A DNA stretch of 64,000 bases from CAZOOM01 sp964460795 (GCA_964460795.1 CAYWRU010000010.1:14191-78190), one strand, 5' to 3'; numbered from the stretch's first letter, positions 26,037 to 34,959 are shown. Made by a program: numbers and translations. The notes: a model not told the origin generated them from the sequence alone.

Positions 26037-28700
26037 TTAAAAAACCGGATGAACTTTTTCTGGATTAATTTTTAAATCTTGAATCGCCTGTGAAACAATC
26101 CGTTTTTCAATCTTTCCCTGCAATGCTAGTTTATAAAGGACCGCCACGGCCGCACATTCGCCGTCAACCTCAAAAAACCGGCGGAGAGCTTCCCGCGTTT
26201 CTGAACGGCCAAATCCGTCTGTTCCAAGCGAGAAAAGTCCGCCCGGCACCCATTCAGAAATCTGATCTGAAACTACCTTCATATTATCGGAAACCGCCAC
26301 AAACGCGCCATTTTCTTTTTCAAGAAGTGTTTCCAAATAAGATTTATGCGGCGCCGCTTCGGGATGCAGCATGTTCCATCGTTTAGCTTGAAGGGCTTCA
26401 CTGCGCAACCGTTTGTAACTCGTCACGCTCCACACATCGGCCGAGACATCATATTTAGCCAAAATCTCCTGGGCTTTCAATGCCGAGAGCATGATCGCGC
26501 CGCTGGCCAAAAGATGCGCCTGATGTTTTTTCCCTTCAGGACCTTTTTTGAACCGATAAAGCCCTTTCAGGATTCCTTCGGTCGTCGCCGATTCAGGACG
26601 AACCGGCATGGCATAGTTTTCATTGTGAACGGTCAGATAATAAAATATTTCTTCGCCGTCCGCATACATGCGTTTAAGGCCGTCCTGGATGATCACGGCA
26701 ATTTCATATGCAAAAGCCGGATCATAGGCCTGAACCGAAGGGATCGTGCTAGCCAAGAGATGGCTGTGTCCGTCCTGATGCTGAAGGCCTTCACCATTTA
26801 ATGTCGTTCGGCCCGCTGTCGCACCGAGCAAAAATCCTTTGGCCCGGATATCGCCCGCCAGCCACATCATATCTCCCACTCGTTGGAATCCGAACATGGA
26901 ATAATAAATAAAAAATGGGATGGTCGGAATATTGAAATTGGCATATGAGGTTCCGGAGGCGATAAAGGAAGCCATGGATCCGGCTTCAGTAATTCCCTCC
27001 TCCAGAAGCTGACCGTCTTTATCTTCGTGATAAAAAAGAAAGGTTTCGCTGTCCACCGGCTCGTAAAGCTGTCCTTTTGAAGAATAAATTCCGTACGAAC
27101 GAAAGAGCGCGTCCATGCCAAAGGTTCGTGCTTCGTCCGGAATAATCGGGACAATCTGTTTTCCGATCTCTTTATGGCCCAGAAGTTTATTCAGGACACG
27201 AACAAAAGCCATGGTGGTGGAAGCCTTGACCTCGCCTGATCCTTTAAAAAATTCTTCAAAGAAATCCAGCCCCGGCACCGCAAGTTTTTTGGCATCGAAT
27301 TTTCTTTGCGGCAAAAATCCGCCGAGCGCCTTTCGCCGCTCCAAAAGATACTGAGTCTCCGCACTTTCTTTAGAAGGCCGGTAAAACGGCATGTCCGCAA
27401 CATCATCATCCTGGATGGGGACATTGAACCGCTTACGAAATTCGCGCAGTTCTTTTTCATTCAATGCCTTCTGCTGGTGCGTGATATTGCGTCCTTCTCC
27501 GGCTTCGCCAAGCCCGTAGCCTTTGACCGTTTTGGCCAAAATCACCGTAGGCTGACCTTTGTGATGCACGGCATCATGGTAAGCCGTATGAACCTTCACG
27601 GGATCGTGTCCACCGCGCACAAGCTTCCTGAGATCATCGTCTGAAAGATGATTGACCATTTCCAGAAGCTCTGGATATTTTCCAAAAAAATGTTTTCGAA
27701 TGTAGCTTCCATGTTCGACCGAATATTTTTGATAGTCGCCGTCAACTGCTTCTTCCATGCGTTTTAAAAGCAATCCTTTTTTATCTTTGGCGAGCAGCGC
27801 ATCCCAATTGGATCCCCAAATAACTTTGATCACGTTCCATCCTGCGCCGTGGAAAACGCCTTCAAGCTCCTGAATGATTTTCCCATTGCCCCGGACCGGA
27901 CCATCCAGTCTTTGTAAATTGCAATTTACGACCCAAATAAGATTGTCCAATCCTTCACGACCGGCCATGGCAAGCGCTCCGAGACTTTCCGGCTCATCGG
28001 ATTCGCCGTCTCCGACAAAGCACCACACCTTGGGTTCTTCTTTGGTGAGTAAATCGCGCGCTTTCAGATAGCGGATAAAGCGGGCCTGATAAATTGACAT
28101 GATGGGACCGAGCCCCATGGATACTGTAGGAAACTGCCAAAAATCCGGCATGAGATAAGGATGAGGATAAGAAGAAAGTCCGCCGCCTGGCGCAAGTTCC
28201 TGGCGAAAGTGATGAAGCTTTTCTTCATCCAATCGATGTTCCATAAAGGCTCGCGCATAATTCCCCGGCGAGGCGTGGCCCTGAAAATAAATAAGATCCG
28301 CCGCACGCTGGTCATTGCCTGCGTGAAAGAAATGATTAAACCCCACTTCGTATAAAGTTGCGAGCGAGGCAAAAGTAGAAATATGTCCGCCGAGTCCGCT
28401 GTGATTGCGGTTTGCTTTGACCACCATGGCCATGGCATTCCATCGAATGAGACTTTTGATCCGGCGCTCAAGATCGCGGTTACCAGGATACGGAAGCTCT
28501 TGGCTGGAAGGAATGGTGTTGATGTACGGAGTAATCACAGGCTGAAGAACGGTGTTTCCCGAATCCTTTAGATTCTCCAAGAGCTGATGAACCAAAAACC
28601 GGGCCTTGTCCTTGCCTTCAGACTTGACCAAAAGATCGACCATGTTCTCTAGAGAAACCAGCCACTTTTCGGTTTCGTCTACGCTTTTTACCTGCTTCAT
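26037..28700 (-). CDS. aceE: Pyruvate dehydrogenase E1, homodimeric type
   Basis: An 887-residue thiamine-diphosphate enzyme of the single-chain (AceE) type that decarboxylates pyruvate and acetylates the E2 lipoyl group. The cofactor motif begins GDGESDEPESLGAL and ends with the NCNLQRLDGPVRG stretch. The central transketolase-like region has EAGSMASFIASGTSYA and GRTTLNGEGLQHQDGHSHL. The C-terminal domain has DGFGRSETREALRRFFEVD. Length is as in E. coli AceE. It is the first gene of aceE-aceF-lpd. Its 107-base upstream region is shared with the divergent lplA, so both are probably controlled from there. No PdhR-like gene is nearby. Confidence 0.96.
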   Translation of the reverse strand: MKQVKSVDETEKWLVSLENMVDLLVKSEGKDKARFLVHQLLENLKDSGNTVLQPVITPYINTIPSSQELPYPGNRDLERRIKSLIRWNAMAMVVKANRNHSGLGGHISTFASLATLYEVGFNHFFHAGNDQRAADLIYFQGHASPGNYARAFMEHRLDEEKLHHFRQELAPGGGLSSYPHPYLMPDFWQFPTVSMGLGPIMSIYQARFIRYLKARDLLTKEEPKVWCFVGDGESDEPESLGALAMAGREGLDNLIWVVNCNLQRLDGPVRGNGKIIQELEGVFHGAGWNVIKVIWGSNWDALLAKDKKGLLLKRMEEAVDGDYQKYSVEHGSYIRKHFFGKYPELLEMVNHLSDDDLRKLVRGGHDPVKVHTAYHDAVHHKGQPTVILAKTVKGYGLGEAGEGRNITHQQKALNEKELREFRKRFNVPIQDDDVADMPFYRPSKESAETQYLLERRKALGGFLPQRKFDAKKLAVPGLDFFEEFFKGSGEVKASTTMAFVRVLNKLLGHKEIGKQIVPIIPDEARTFGMDALFRSYGIYSSKGQLYEPVDSETFLFYHEDKDGQLLEEGITEAGSMASFIASGTSYANFNIPTIPFFIYYSMFGFQRVGDMMWLAGDIRAKGFLLGATAGRTTLNGEGLQHQDGHSHLLASTIPSVQAYDPAFAYEIAVIIQDGLKRMYADGEEIFYYLTVHNENYAMPVRPESATTEGILKGLYRFKKGPEGKKHQAHLLASGAIMLSALKAQEILAKYDVSADVWSVTSYKRLRSEALQAKRWNMLHPEAAPHKSYLETLLEKENGAFVAVSDNMKVVSDQISEWVPGGLFSLGTDGFGRSETREALRRFFEVDGECAAVAVLYKLALQGKIEKRIVSQAIQDLKINPEKVHPVF

Positions 28701-28795
28701 GTCCTTACTCTACTTTCTCTCTCGTCTAACCTTGTTACACTTCATGCGATTCCTTAGATAAAGTTTTCCAATTCCGTACGTTATCTCTAACGGGG

Positions 28796-28801
28796 TATAA
28801 T
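28796..28801 (+). promoter_or_regulatory. -10 element of lplA, implying a leaderless or near-leaderless mRNA
   Basis: A perfect TATAAT ends six bases before the lplA ATG at 28808. No ribosome site precedes the ATG. Transcription would normally begin about seven bases after the -10, at or next to the ATG. The base run TTCCGT at 28773-28778 sits at -35 spacing (17 bases) but is a poor match. Confidence 0.6.
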
Positions 28802-28807
28802 CCCGCC

Positions 28808-29614
28808 ATGCAAACCCTAGACATGACTTTTCCCAGCCCCGAGGAGAACCTCGCCTGTGACGAAGCCCTTCTCGATCTCTGCGATCAGGGGAAGGCTGGT
28901 GAATGCCTGAGGTTTTGGGAGTCAAAAACCTACTTTGTCGTGGTGGGGTATTCTAACAAAATCAGCCGAGAAGTGAATATCGATTCTTGCGGGTCCGATA
29001 ATATCCCTATATTGCGCCGGATTAGCGGCGGAGGGACAGTCCTCCAGGGGCCCGGATGCCTGAATTATAGCCTCATCCTGAGAATAACTGACCGTCCAGA
29101 ACTCGCCTCTCCTGTTACTACCAACCAGTACATTATGGAGCGCCATCGCCTCGCCCTGGAGTCTTTACTGAAGACCCCCGTCACGATTCAAGGCGATACA
29201 GACTTGGCTATTTTAGATTTTAGATTGAAGATTGCAGATTGCGGCAACATGATTGATCCTCAAATCATAAATCATCAATCTAAAATCAAAAATCTGTTGA
29301 AGGTTTCGGGCAATGCTCAAAGACGATTTAAAAATGCGCTGCTTTTTCACGGAACCTTTCTTTTAGATTTTGATTTGAGCCTTGTCTCAAAATATTTAAC
29401 ACTTCCTTCCAAAGAACCTGCGTACCGCAAAAATCGCGCGCATCAGGACTTTGTCAGCAATCTTTCCCTGACGAAAAAAGAGATCCAATCCCATCTTCAG
29501 TTACTTTGGAAGGCAAACGAAGAAAACGATCTCTCCCCCGAAGTGAAAAAACTAGCGGGTCATTTTGTTCAGACAAAATACTCGCTGGATTCTTGGAATG
29601 CAAAATTTGAATGA
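28808..29614 (+). CDS. lplA: Lipoate-protein ligase A family (LplA/LipM-like)
   Basis: A 268-residue member of the lipoate ligase/octanoyltransferase family, which attaches lipoate or octanoate to the lysine of lipoyl domains. It has NLACDEALLDL, the RRISGGGTVLQGPGCLNYSL core, GDTDLAI and KVSGNAQRRFKNALLFHGT with the catalytic-type lysine. It is beside the pyruvate dehydrogenase genes, whose E2 needs the modification. About 27 residues between GDTDLAI and KVSGNAQ (around 135-163) are encoded by a repeat inserted in frame (29209-29295). In relatives these two motifs are much closer. It may still work because this is a surface loop region. It converges with the RNA methyltransferase gene five bases away. 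Confidence 0.88.
   Translation: MQTLDMTFPSPEENLACDEALLDLCDQGKAGECLRFWESKTYFVVVGYSNKISREVNIDSCGSDNIPILRRISGGGTVLQGPGCLNYSLILRITDRPELASPVTTNQYIMERHRLALESLLKTPVTIQGDTDLAILDFRLKIADCGNMIDPQIINHQSKIKNLLKVSGNAQRRFKNALLFHGTFLLDFDLSLVSKYLTLPSKEPAYRKNRAHQDFVSNLSLTKKEIQSHLQLLWKANEENDLSPEVKKLAGHFVQTKYSLDSWNAKFE
29209..29295. repeat. Repeat element inserted in frame within lplA
   Basis: A pseudo-palindrome made of GATTTTAGATTGA-type words. Perfect 13-base arms GATTTTAGATTGA (29216-29228) and TCAATCTAAAATC (29275-29287) enclose GATTGCAGATTGCGG-type words. It keeps the lplA frame open in both flanks. It is AT-rich compared with the rest of the gene. It belongs to the same style of element as 41448-41603 and 55970-56106. 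Confidence 0.8.
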
Positions 29615-29619
29615 GAAAA

Positions 29620-30768
29620 TTATCGAGGTGTTAAGAAAACAATGGTTTCGATGTGGCGAGTACGGGGAAACATATCAAACGCCGCCACGCGAGCAATCTC
29701 CCACTTCCCTCCAGCAAGCATCCGTTTAAGATCCCGGACTAGAATCGCGAGATCACAGGAAACATAAATCAACCCCAAACTTACCATGCTAGAAAGGCTG
29801 TCGGCAAAATGCGCATCGAGCCCGTCGCGCGGCGGATCCATAAATATCAGTGCCTTGCTCAGATCTGATTTTTTAGAAAGATCAGGAAAAATCTTTTCCG
29901 TTTTTCCCTCCAGCACTTGAACTGAGCCGCCAAGTCTTTCTGTGTTTTTTTTGAGAGCCTCAAGGCTATAAGGATTTTCCTCTAAAAAGATCCGTTCCTT
30001 CACTTCTTCTGCAGCCAAAAGACCAAAGAGTCCGCCGCCGGCAAAAAGATCCATAAATATTCCAGGATTCCATTCGGAAATCCATTCTTTAACGGTTTCG
30101 ATCATTTTTGCAGCTACAGCTAAATTATTTTGAAAAAATCCGCGCGGATGCGCCCAGAGTTTTTGTCCCAGAACTTCAATTTGAAAAAGCGCCTCATCCG
30201 AACTTTGGTGGACATGACCTGCATGATCCAGCCAAAGCGTCATGCGTTCAGACTTGGACCGGACCGGCAGCTCTAAAAAGGCTCTTTTAAGCCGTGTGTC
30301 TGAGATAGGACATTCCTCAATAGGAACGATGGTTTCATTGTCCCGTCCGAAAAATCCCCACACTCCCTCTTGGAAATGGAGTGTCATATGATTCCGGGTT
30401 CCATATTCTGACGGAGAGGGCTGAAGGGTTGGAACCAGAGACTCTGTGAGTCCCAATCCGCGCGTGAAGGCGTCTTTTACCTGTTCAGATTTGACCCGAA
30501 GCTCTTCTTCGTAACTCATCATCTGATATTGACACCCGCCGCACTTTCCAAAATGACGGCACTTGGGGTTCACGCGGTGCGGAGAAGGTTCAAGGACCTG
30601 ACGAATACGGGCTTTTGAGAAATTTTTTCTTTGCTCTAAAACATCAACAATTACCCGCTCACCGGCCAACACTTTTTCTACAAAACAGACTTTTCCTCCC
30701 ACGCGCGCCAGACCGGCTCCGCCAAAGATAACTTTTTCGATTTTGACTGTTTCACCATGAAGAGCCAT
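29620..30768 (-). CDS. rlmD: RNA uracil-5-methyltransferase, TrmA/RlmD family
   Basis: A 382-residue methyltransferase that probably makes 5-methyluridine in 23S rRNA. An N-terminal TRAM-like domain (about 1-58) is followed by iron-sulfur cysteines (CRHFGKCGGCQYQ, about 70-82, plus ECPISD further on). The SAM domain has FAGGGLFGLLAAEE and MDPPRDGLD, and the catalytic cysteine lies in YVSCDLAILVRDLK near the C-terminus. It is shorter than E. coli RlmD (about 430), mostly in the middle, so the exact target (RlmC, RlmD or TrmA type) is uncertain. It lies five bases after a coiled-coil membrane protein gene on the same strand. Confidence 0.87.
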   Translation of the reverse strand: MALHGETVKIEKVIFGGAGLARVGGKVCFVEKVLAGERVIVDVLEQRKNFSKARIRQVLEPSPHRVNPKCRHFGKCGGCQYQMMSYEEELRVKSEQVKDAFTRGLGLTESLVPTLQPSPSEYGTRNHMTLHFQEGVWGFFGRDNETIVPIEECPISDTRLKRAFLELPVRSKSERMTLWLDHAGHVHQSSDEALFQIEVLGQKLWAHPRGFFQNNLAVAAKMIETVKEWISEWNPGIFMDLFAGGGLFGLLAAEEVKERIFLEENPYSLEALKKNTERLGGSVQVLEGKTEKIFPDLSKKSDLSKALIFMDPPRDGLDAHFADSLSSMVSLGLIYVSCDLAILVRDLKRMLAGGKWEIARVAAFDMFPRTRHIETIVFLTPR

Positions 30769-30773
30769 AAAAC

Positions 30774-31430
30774 TCAGGCTGCTTTAGATGTTTGTGTGGG
30801 TTCGGAAGGAAGTACAACATTATTCACAGGAGCTGCTTCTTCTTTTTTCCAGGGAAGAAAAGCGGCGCTCAAACGATGCAAAGGATTAGGACGAATTTCT
30901 TCACCTTTGATCTGGGCCAGCTGGGTCTCGGCCATCACACGCGCTTCGGTCTCTACTTTCAAAATCTCCTGAACATTGGAAATTTCATCTTTCAATTCCC
31001 GAAATTGCGTTTCAAGGTTTTTCAAGCGGTCTTCAGCAAGATATTTTGAAACTTCCAGCTGAGTCATGCGGACTAAATAAGCTTTTTGAGTTTCTGAAGT
31101 TCCGATATAAATTCCCGATCCAAGTCCCACGAGAAGCATGGCCACAATAAGTCCGCGATGAAGCCGCTGCCAGGGTTTTAAAGCAAACTCAATGAGCTTA
31201 TCTTTTTCAGTGCGCTCACGGATGAGAGAGCTGTTTAGTTGTAAAAGTTCAGCCTGAGCCTGAACGAGGCGCTCATGCATTTCACCCGCGCGATTCTGAG
31301 CGAGCTGGAGTTTGGATTCAAGGGTTTCAATCCGGACCTCAAGCTTGCGCCGCTCCAGAAGCCGGATACCGTAAGCAAGTCCGATGACACTGGCCACAAT
31401 AAAAAAGATAAGCGTAATTTGAAAATCCAC
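30774..31430 (-). CDS. Membrane protein with coiled coils, unknown function
   Basis: About 218 residues from a GTG at 31430 (VDFQITLIFF) that has AGAGG five bases upstream; a longer frame from 31496 runs into the terminator hairpin and is unlikely. Two membrane helices (about 3-22 and 93-112) are separated by a long coiled coil (RRKLEVRIETLESKLQ onward). A second coiled coil follows (about 125-185; LEDRL-like heptads), then a Pro-rich tail. No family recognised. It could be a scaffold or polar-localisation factor. It is five bases upstream of the RNA methyltransferase gene and downstream of the inositol-phosphate synthase terminator. Confidence 0.65.
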   Translation of the reverse strand: MDFQITLIFFIVASVIGLAYGIRLLERRKLEVRIETLESKLQLAQNRAGEMHERLVQAQAELLQLNSSLIRERTEKDKLIEFALKPWQRLHRGLIVAMLLVGLGSGIYIGTSETQKAYLVRMTQLEVSKYLAEDRLKNLETQFRELKDEISNVQEILKVETEARVMAETQLAQIKGEEIRPNPLHRLSAAFLPWKKEEAAPVNNVVLPSEPTQTSKAA

Positions 31431-31467
31431 GATGACCTCTTTGGATAAGATATCGGCGGAAAAGCGA

Positions 31468-31513
31468 GAAAACAAAAGGGCCTGCACCGTACTCACCGTA
31501 CAGCGCAGGCCCT
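31468..31513 (-). terminator. Rho-independent terminator after inositol-phosphate synthase
   Basis: On the minus strand the nine-base arms AGGGCCTGC (31505-31513) and GCAGGCCCT (31477-31485) close a hairpin with a 19-base loop containing repeated GTACGGTGAG-like words. It is followed by TTTTGTTTT. It lies about 15 bases after the synthase stop. Confidence 0.85.
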
Positions 31514-31528
31514 AACGAAGTTCAGCGG

Positions 31529-32641
31529 TTACGAAACCGTCTGAGTAATTTGAGCGGAAATAAACTCCTGAGTCATTCGATAAGCTTCATCATCCGTAAA
31601 CTGTTTGGGCGGATGCTTCATCAGATAAGCAGCAGGCCCCCACAAGATTCCTCCCTCGCCCCGATCCAGGGCAAGTTTACAGAACCGGATGGCATCCACG
31701 GCTACGCCTGCAGAATTCGGAGAATCTTCGACTGAAAGGCGCAGTTCAATATTCATCGGAACATCTCCGAAAAGCCTGCCTTCCATGCGGAGGAAACAAA
31801 TCTTATTGTCCTTCTGCCAGGGAACGTAGTCGCTCGGACCAATATGGATATTTTCACTATCCAAAGGTTCGGCCGTGACCGATTGAACGGCATCGGTCTT
31901 GGAAATTTTTTTGGAATGGAGGCGGGTACGGTTCAGCATGTTGAGAAAGTCCGTATTTCCACCGGTGTTAATTTGGTAGGTACGATCCAGCTTCACGCCG
32001 CGCTTTTTGAAAAGATCAGTCAAAATGCGGTGCGTGATCGTAGCTCCCACTTGAGCCTTGATATCATCGCCGATGATCGGAAGATTCTTGGCCTTGAATT
32101 TTTCCGCCCACGTCGCATCGCTGGCAATGAAAACCGGCATGCAATTGATGTAGGCAATGTTGGCTTCTAAAGCACACTCAGCATAAAACCGAGTCGCGAT
32201 TTCAGAACCCACCGGAAGATAATTAATAAGGATCTCCGCGCCTGTGCTCTTTAAGAGGCTGACAATATCCTTTTTCTCAGCTTCCTTGGCGCCCGAAGCT
32301 ACGAAAGTATATTTATCGCCGTAATCCTTCATGTGCTCAGAGAACCCGTCAAGCAACTTGCCCATGCTGACTTTGACTCCGCTCTTGGGAAGGTCCTTAC
32401 AAAAGATGGCCGTGCAATTTGGAAGTTCAAAAATGGCTTCATTGACGTCCTTACCCACTTTGCGCTCGTCAATGTCAAAGGCTGCTACTACATCAATATC
32501 CGAAGGCTTGTAGCCGCCGATATCCCAGTTCATGACGCCGATCGCGTCTTTTTCTGTCTTATTCTGATAATAGTAAATGCCCTGAATGAGAGAGCTTGCA
32601 CAATTTCCAACACCTACAACCGCAAGCCGAATCTTTGCCAT
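31529..32641 (-). CDS. ino1: Inositol-3-phosphate synthase
   Basis: A 370-residue NAD-dependent enzyme that turns glucose 6-phosphate into inositol 3-phosphate. It opens with the Rossmann motif VVGVGNCASSLIQGI, has YYYQNK and GGYKPSDIDVVAAFDID, the central INYLPVGSE, IGDDIKAQVGATI and NTGGNTDFLNM, and SKTDAV. This is the short prokaryotic form. GGAGG lies eight bases before the ATG. Products could be phosphatidylinositol or inositol-based solutes; no companion phosphatase or CDP-alcohol transferase is in the window. It is a single-gene unit with its own promoter (32803-32831), a long structured leader and its own terminator. Confidence 0.95.
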   Translation of the reverse strand: MAKIRLAVVGVGNCASSLIQGIYYYQNKTEKDAIGVMNWDIGGYKPSDIDVVAAFDIDERKVGKDVNEAIFELPNCTAIFCKDLPKSGVKVSMGKLLDGFSEHMKDYGDKYTFVASGAKEAEKKDIVSLLKSTGAEILINYLPVGSEIATRFYAECALEANIAYINCMPVFIASDATWAEKFKAKNLPIIGDDIKAQVGATITHRILTDLFKKRGVKLDRTYQINTGGNTDFLNMLNRTRLHSKKISKTDAVQSVTAEPLDSENIHIGPSDYVPWQKDNKICFLRMEGRLFGDVPMNIELRLSVEDSPNSAGVAVDAIRFCKLALDRGEGGILWGPAAYLMKHPPKQFTDDEAYRMTQEFISAQITQTVS

Positions 32642-32796
32642 GTTTATTTCCTCCTTAAAAGAAATAGTTCTTGTCTTCAGCCCCTGGGATTTCCCATGGA
32701 TGGTGCTTGAAGATTTCCGCGTTTGGTGCGGCCCCCTAGGAAGGACCTTAACTCGTTGCCTGACCGAAGGATAAAAGGAAAGGTTCCCATAAGGCA
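32642..32796 (-). ncRNA. Long structured 5' leader of ino1, possible regulatory RNA
   Basis: About 155 bases separate the inferred start of transcription (near 32796) from the ino1 ATG. The leader can fold. The first half pairs CCTTATGGGAACC-like sequence near 32793 with GGTCCTTCCTAGG near 32745. The second half forms a strong hairpin at 32674-32713 (TCTTCAAGCACC with GGGGCTGAAGA, one A bulge, one A-G mismatch) capped by TGGG-AAAT-CCCA. The ribosome site GGAGG follows. I do not recognise it as any common riboswitch class. It may be a metabolite or temperature switch, or a separate small RNA. Confidence 0.45.
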
Positions 32797-32802
32797 GGCC
32801 GT

Positions 32803-32831
32803 ATCATAGTGGAATCGGTTTAAAAAATCAA
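32803..32831 (-). promoter_or_regulatory. Sigma-70-type promoter of ino1
   Basis: On the minus strand TTGATT (32826-32831) and TATGAT (32803-32808) are separated by exactly 17 bases. This is the best promoter-like pair in the window and sits about 160 bases before the ino1 ATG. Confidence 0.75.
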
Positions 32832-32909
32832 ATTTAAAAATGAGCACCGCCCAAATCGCTCTAATAGCTAAAATGAATATTGCGTAACCCATGCTATGTT
32901 GCGGAGATC

Positions 32910-32953
32910 GAGAAAAAAAGAAAAGCCCGGGACTCTTGAGGAAATCCCGGGCT
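32910..32953 (-). terminator. Rho-independent terminator after the AsmA-like gene
   Basis: On the minus strand AGCCCGGGA (32945-32953) pairs with TCCCGGGCT (32924-32932) around a 12-base loop. CTTTTCTTTTTTTCTC follows. It lies about 20 bases after the stop at 32975 and closes the operon that starts with the MtnA-aldolase gene. Confidence 0.88.
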
Positions 32954-32974
32954 CGCGACTTTAAAGAATCTTAA

Positions 32975-33874
32975 TTACTGCTTCTCTGCGGGCGCATCTG
33001 CGGCCACGTCATTAGAAGAACCTCCAAACGGAAGCTTGATTTTCCCTTTCAGATTTCCAACCAATTCCTTGGCTTGTCCGGCCACTTCAGTTACGGCTTC
33101 GCTGGCAACCGGCGCTACGGATTCGCTAATTTTTTTGGTTTCATTAAGGGCCGTTGCTTTAGCATCCATCACAGCCGTTGAGGCCAACTGTGCAGAGGAA
33201 GAGAGAACTCCGGAGACACTGTCCTGCAGCGATCCCAAATCCAGATTCGTGAGACTGGAAATCGAAGTATTCATCAGCGCCTTGACCACAATCAAACGCA
33301 CCATGTTGTCGAGATTATCTACTTGCGCATAGCTCTCATTAATTCCAATATTGAAATCCTGAATGCGGGGAGGATTAACAGAGTAATCCATGTACGAGAC
33401 TTTATTGATCCTAAGCTTCAGAGATCCAATCGAAATTTTGAGGGCTTGTGATTTTGAAGCCGGCGCCGTGGGTTTAGCTGCTTCTGACGACTTAGCGGGT
33501 GCCAGGGCTTTAAAACTATCCAAGTTTAAAGTCCCTTGAGCATTTTTAACTACGTTGAATGTCTCAAGATCTAAAACCACGGAATTGAAATGAATCACTC
33601 CGCGAGGAAGGGAGCGAAGCCGGTAATCAACATAGATTTCAGGAATCGCAAGCATCACCTTCTCTTCAAATCCCGCAGGATTTTCCAGCTCGAGCCCTTT
33701 AATCTGAACATAGGTATTGGAGATTCCGATATGCAGCCGCTCGACTTTGAGCGTCAGTCCGGTGGCCATTTTAACTGCGCTCTGGATGGCAGTCGTCACC
33801 ACAAGATCTCGCAGCAGTACAAGAGCTGAGAGAATCAGAAGAAGAATCAGAACCCATCGAAGTAAGGTTTTCAT
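32975..33874 (-). CDS. AsmA-like envelope protein
   Basis: About 299 residues from the ATG at 33874 (MKTLLRWVLI), chosen because AGGA lies nine bases upstream; an ATG three codons earlier touches the ribosome site. One N-terminal membrane helix is followed by an AsmA/DUF748-like periplasmic region (TGLTLKVERLHIGISNTYVQIKGLELENP). This is the start of the repeating beta-groove fold thought to guide lipids between membranes. Only one such unit is present, so it is much shorter than classic AsmA proteins. The C-terminal half is Ala/Ser-rich with helical repeats (TEVAGQAKELVGNLKGKIKLP) and probably disordered. It follows the slipin gene by 130 bases and ends at a strong terminator. Confidence 0.72.
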   Translation of the reverse strand: MKTLLRWVLILLLILSALVLLRDLVVTTAIQSAVKMATGLTLKVERLHIGISNTYVQIKGLELENPAGFEEKVMLAIPEIYVDYRLRSLPRGVIHFNSVVLDLETFNVVKNAQGTLNLDSFKALAPAKSSEAAKPTAPASKSQALKISIGSLKLRINKVSYMDYSVNPPRIQDFNIGINESYAQVDNLDNMVRLIVVKALMNTSISSLTNLDLGSLQDSVSGVLSSSAQLASTAVMDAKATALNETKKISESVAPVASEAVTEVAGQAKELVGNLKGKIKLPFGGSSNDVAADAPAEKQ

Positions 33875-34006
33875 AAGAGACATTCCTTCCTAAGTTGCTA
33901 TTGAGGTTGGGGGAAAATCTAAAAATTTAAAATTAAAAATCAGATTGAATAAGGCCAAATATTATCACAGCCCTGAAGCGCGAACAAGGGGGCTCTCCTC
34001 GTATGT

Positions 34007-34876
34007 TTAGGATGCACCGCCCTCGGATTTCGTCTTGCTCACGCGGATCAATTCATTGACTGCGTCCATAATATTGACGGGAACCGCCAAAACCACCGTG
34101 TTAGATGCAGTCGGGCCAAGACCATCAATGGTTTGAAGTGTCCGAAGCTGCATCGCACCCGGACTTTGCGCCATAGTTTGAGCTGCCGCTGCTAAATTAA
34201 ATGCCGCTTCTTTATCGCCTTGGGCTTTGGTAATCGTGGCGCGCTTTTCCCGTTCCGCAGAGGCCTGGCGCGACATCATTTTTTTCAGCTCTTCCGGCAT
34301 ATCAATATCCTGAATCCGGATTCCCGTAACTTCAAGACCCCATCCTTCGGTGTCTTTTTCCACATTTTTCTCAATGGCTTTGCCGATCTGCTCACGCTCC
34401 ATCAAGAGTTCATCCAAAGTCAACTGACCAATCGCATCCCGAAGCGAGGTTTGGGCGTACTGATTAATCGCATACCGGTAATCCTGCACTTTGATGATGG
34501 CATCCGCAGCGTTGGACACTTTAAAGAAAAGAACTCCATTGATTTGGACCGGCACATTATCTTTCGTGATCACCTGCTGGGCCGGGATATCCATGGCCCG
34601 TACACGCGTGTCCACGATTTCCACTGAGTCTAAAATGGGAATAATGAGAAATAGCCCAGGGCCTTTGATCTTATGGAATTTTCCAAGACGAAATACAACG
34701 CCGCGTTCCCATTGAGCCGCTAAGCGAAGCCCGGAGGAAATGATTAATGAAATCAAAATCCACACAAGACCGGCTCCCACCGCGGTCTCAGGACTGGATT
34801 GATAAAGCGGATAGAGAAAAATTCCGCCCACCATCATGAGTAAGATAAACGCCAAACCAGAAATATAATTGATCAT
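34007..34876 (-). CDS. SPFH/band 7 family protein (slipin)
   Basis: A 289-residue stomatin/slipin-like protein from the ATG at 34876 (MINYISGLAF), which has GAGGGAG six bases upstream. An ATG at 34984 or 34975 would add about 33-36 hydrophilic residues and overlap the previous gene. Two hydrophobic segments (about 5-45) lead to ERGVVFRLGKFHKIKGPGL and VDTRVRAMDIPAQQVITKDNVPV, hallmarks of the family. RQASAEREKRATITKAQGDKEA begins the coiled-coil tail. Slipins form large rings on membranes and often work with an NfeD-type partner. None is seen here, but an unknown four-helix protein is encoded just upstream and could fill that place. Confidence 0.9.
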   Translation of the reverse strand: MINYISGLAFILLMMVGGIFLYPLYQSSPETAVGAGLVWILISLIISSGLRLAAQWERGVVFRLGKFHKIKGPGLFLIIPILDSVEIVDTRVRAMDIPAQQVITKDNVPVQINGVLFFKVSNAADAIIKVQDYRYAINQYAQTSLRDAIGQLTLDELLMEREQIGKAIEKNVEKDTEGWGLEVTGIRIQDIDMPEELKKMMSRQASAEREKRATITKAQGDKEAAFNLAAAAQTMAQSPGAMQLRTLQTIDGLGPTASNTVVLAVPVNIMDAVNELIRVSKTKSEGGAS

Positions 34877-34959
34877 GGAAGCTCCCTCTTGTTGTATAGG
34901 CGCTGTAAGAACACGGGTTCGTTGAGTGGATAATTGCGAAGGCTGCATACCGGGGGGAA

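Noticed and set aside
32642..32796. ino1 leader as a known riboswitch, SRP RNA or 6S RNA
   Set aside because: No conserved core of any class I can recall fits; left as an unnamed structured leader.
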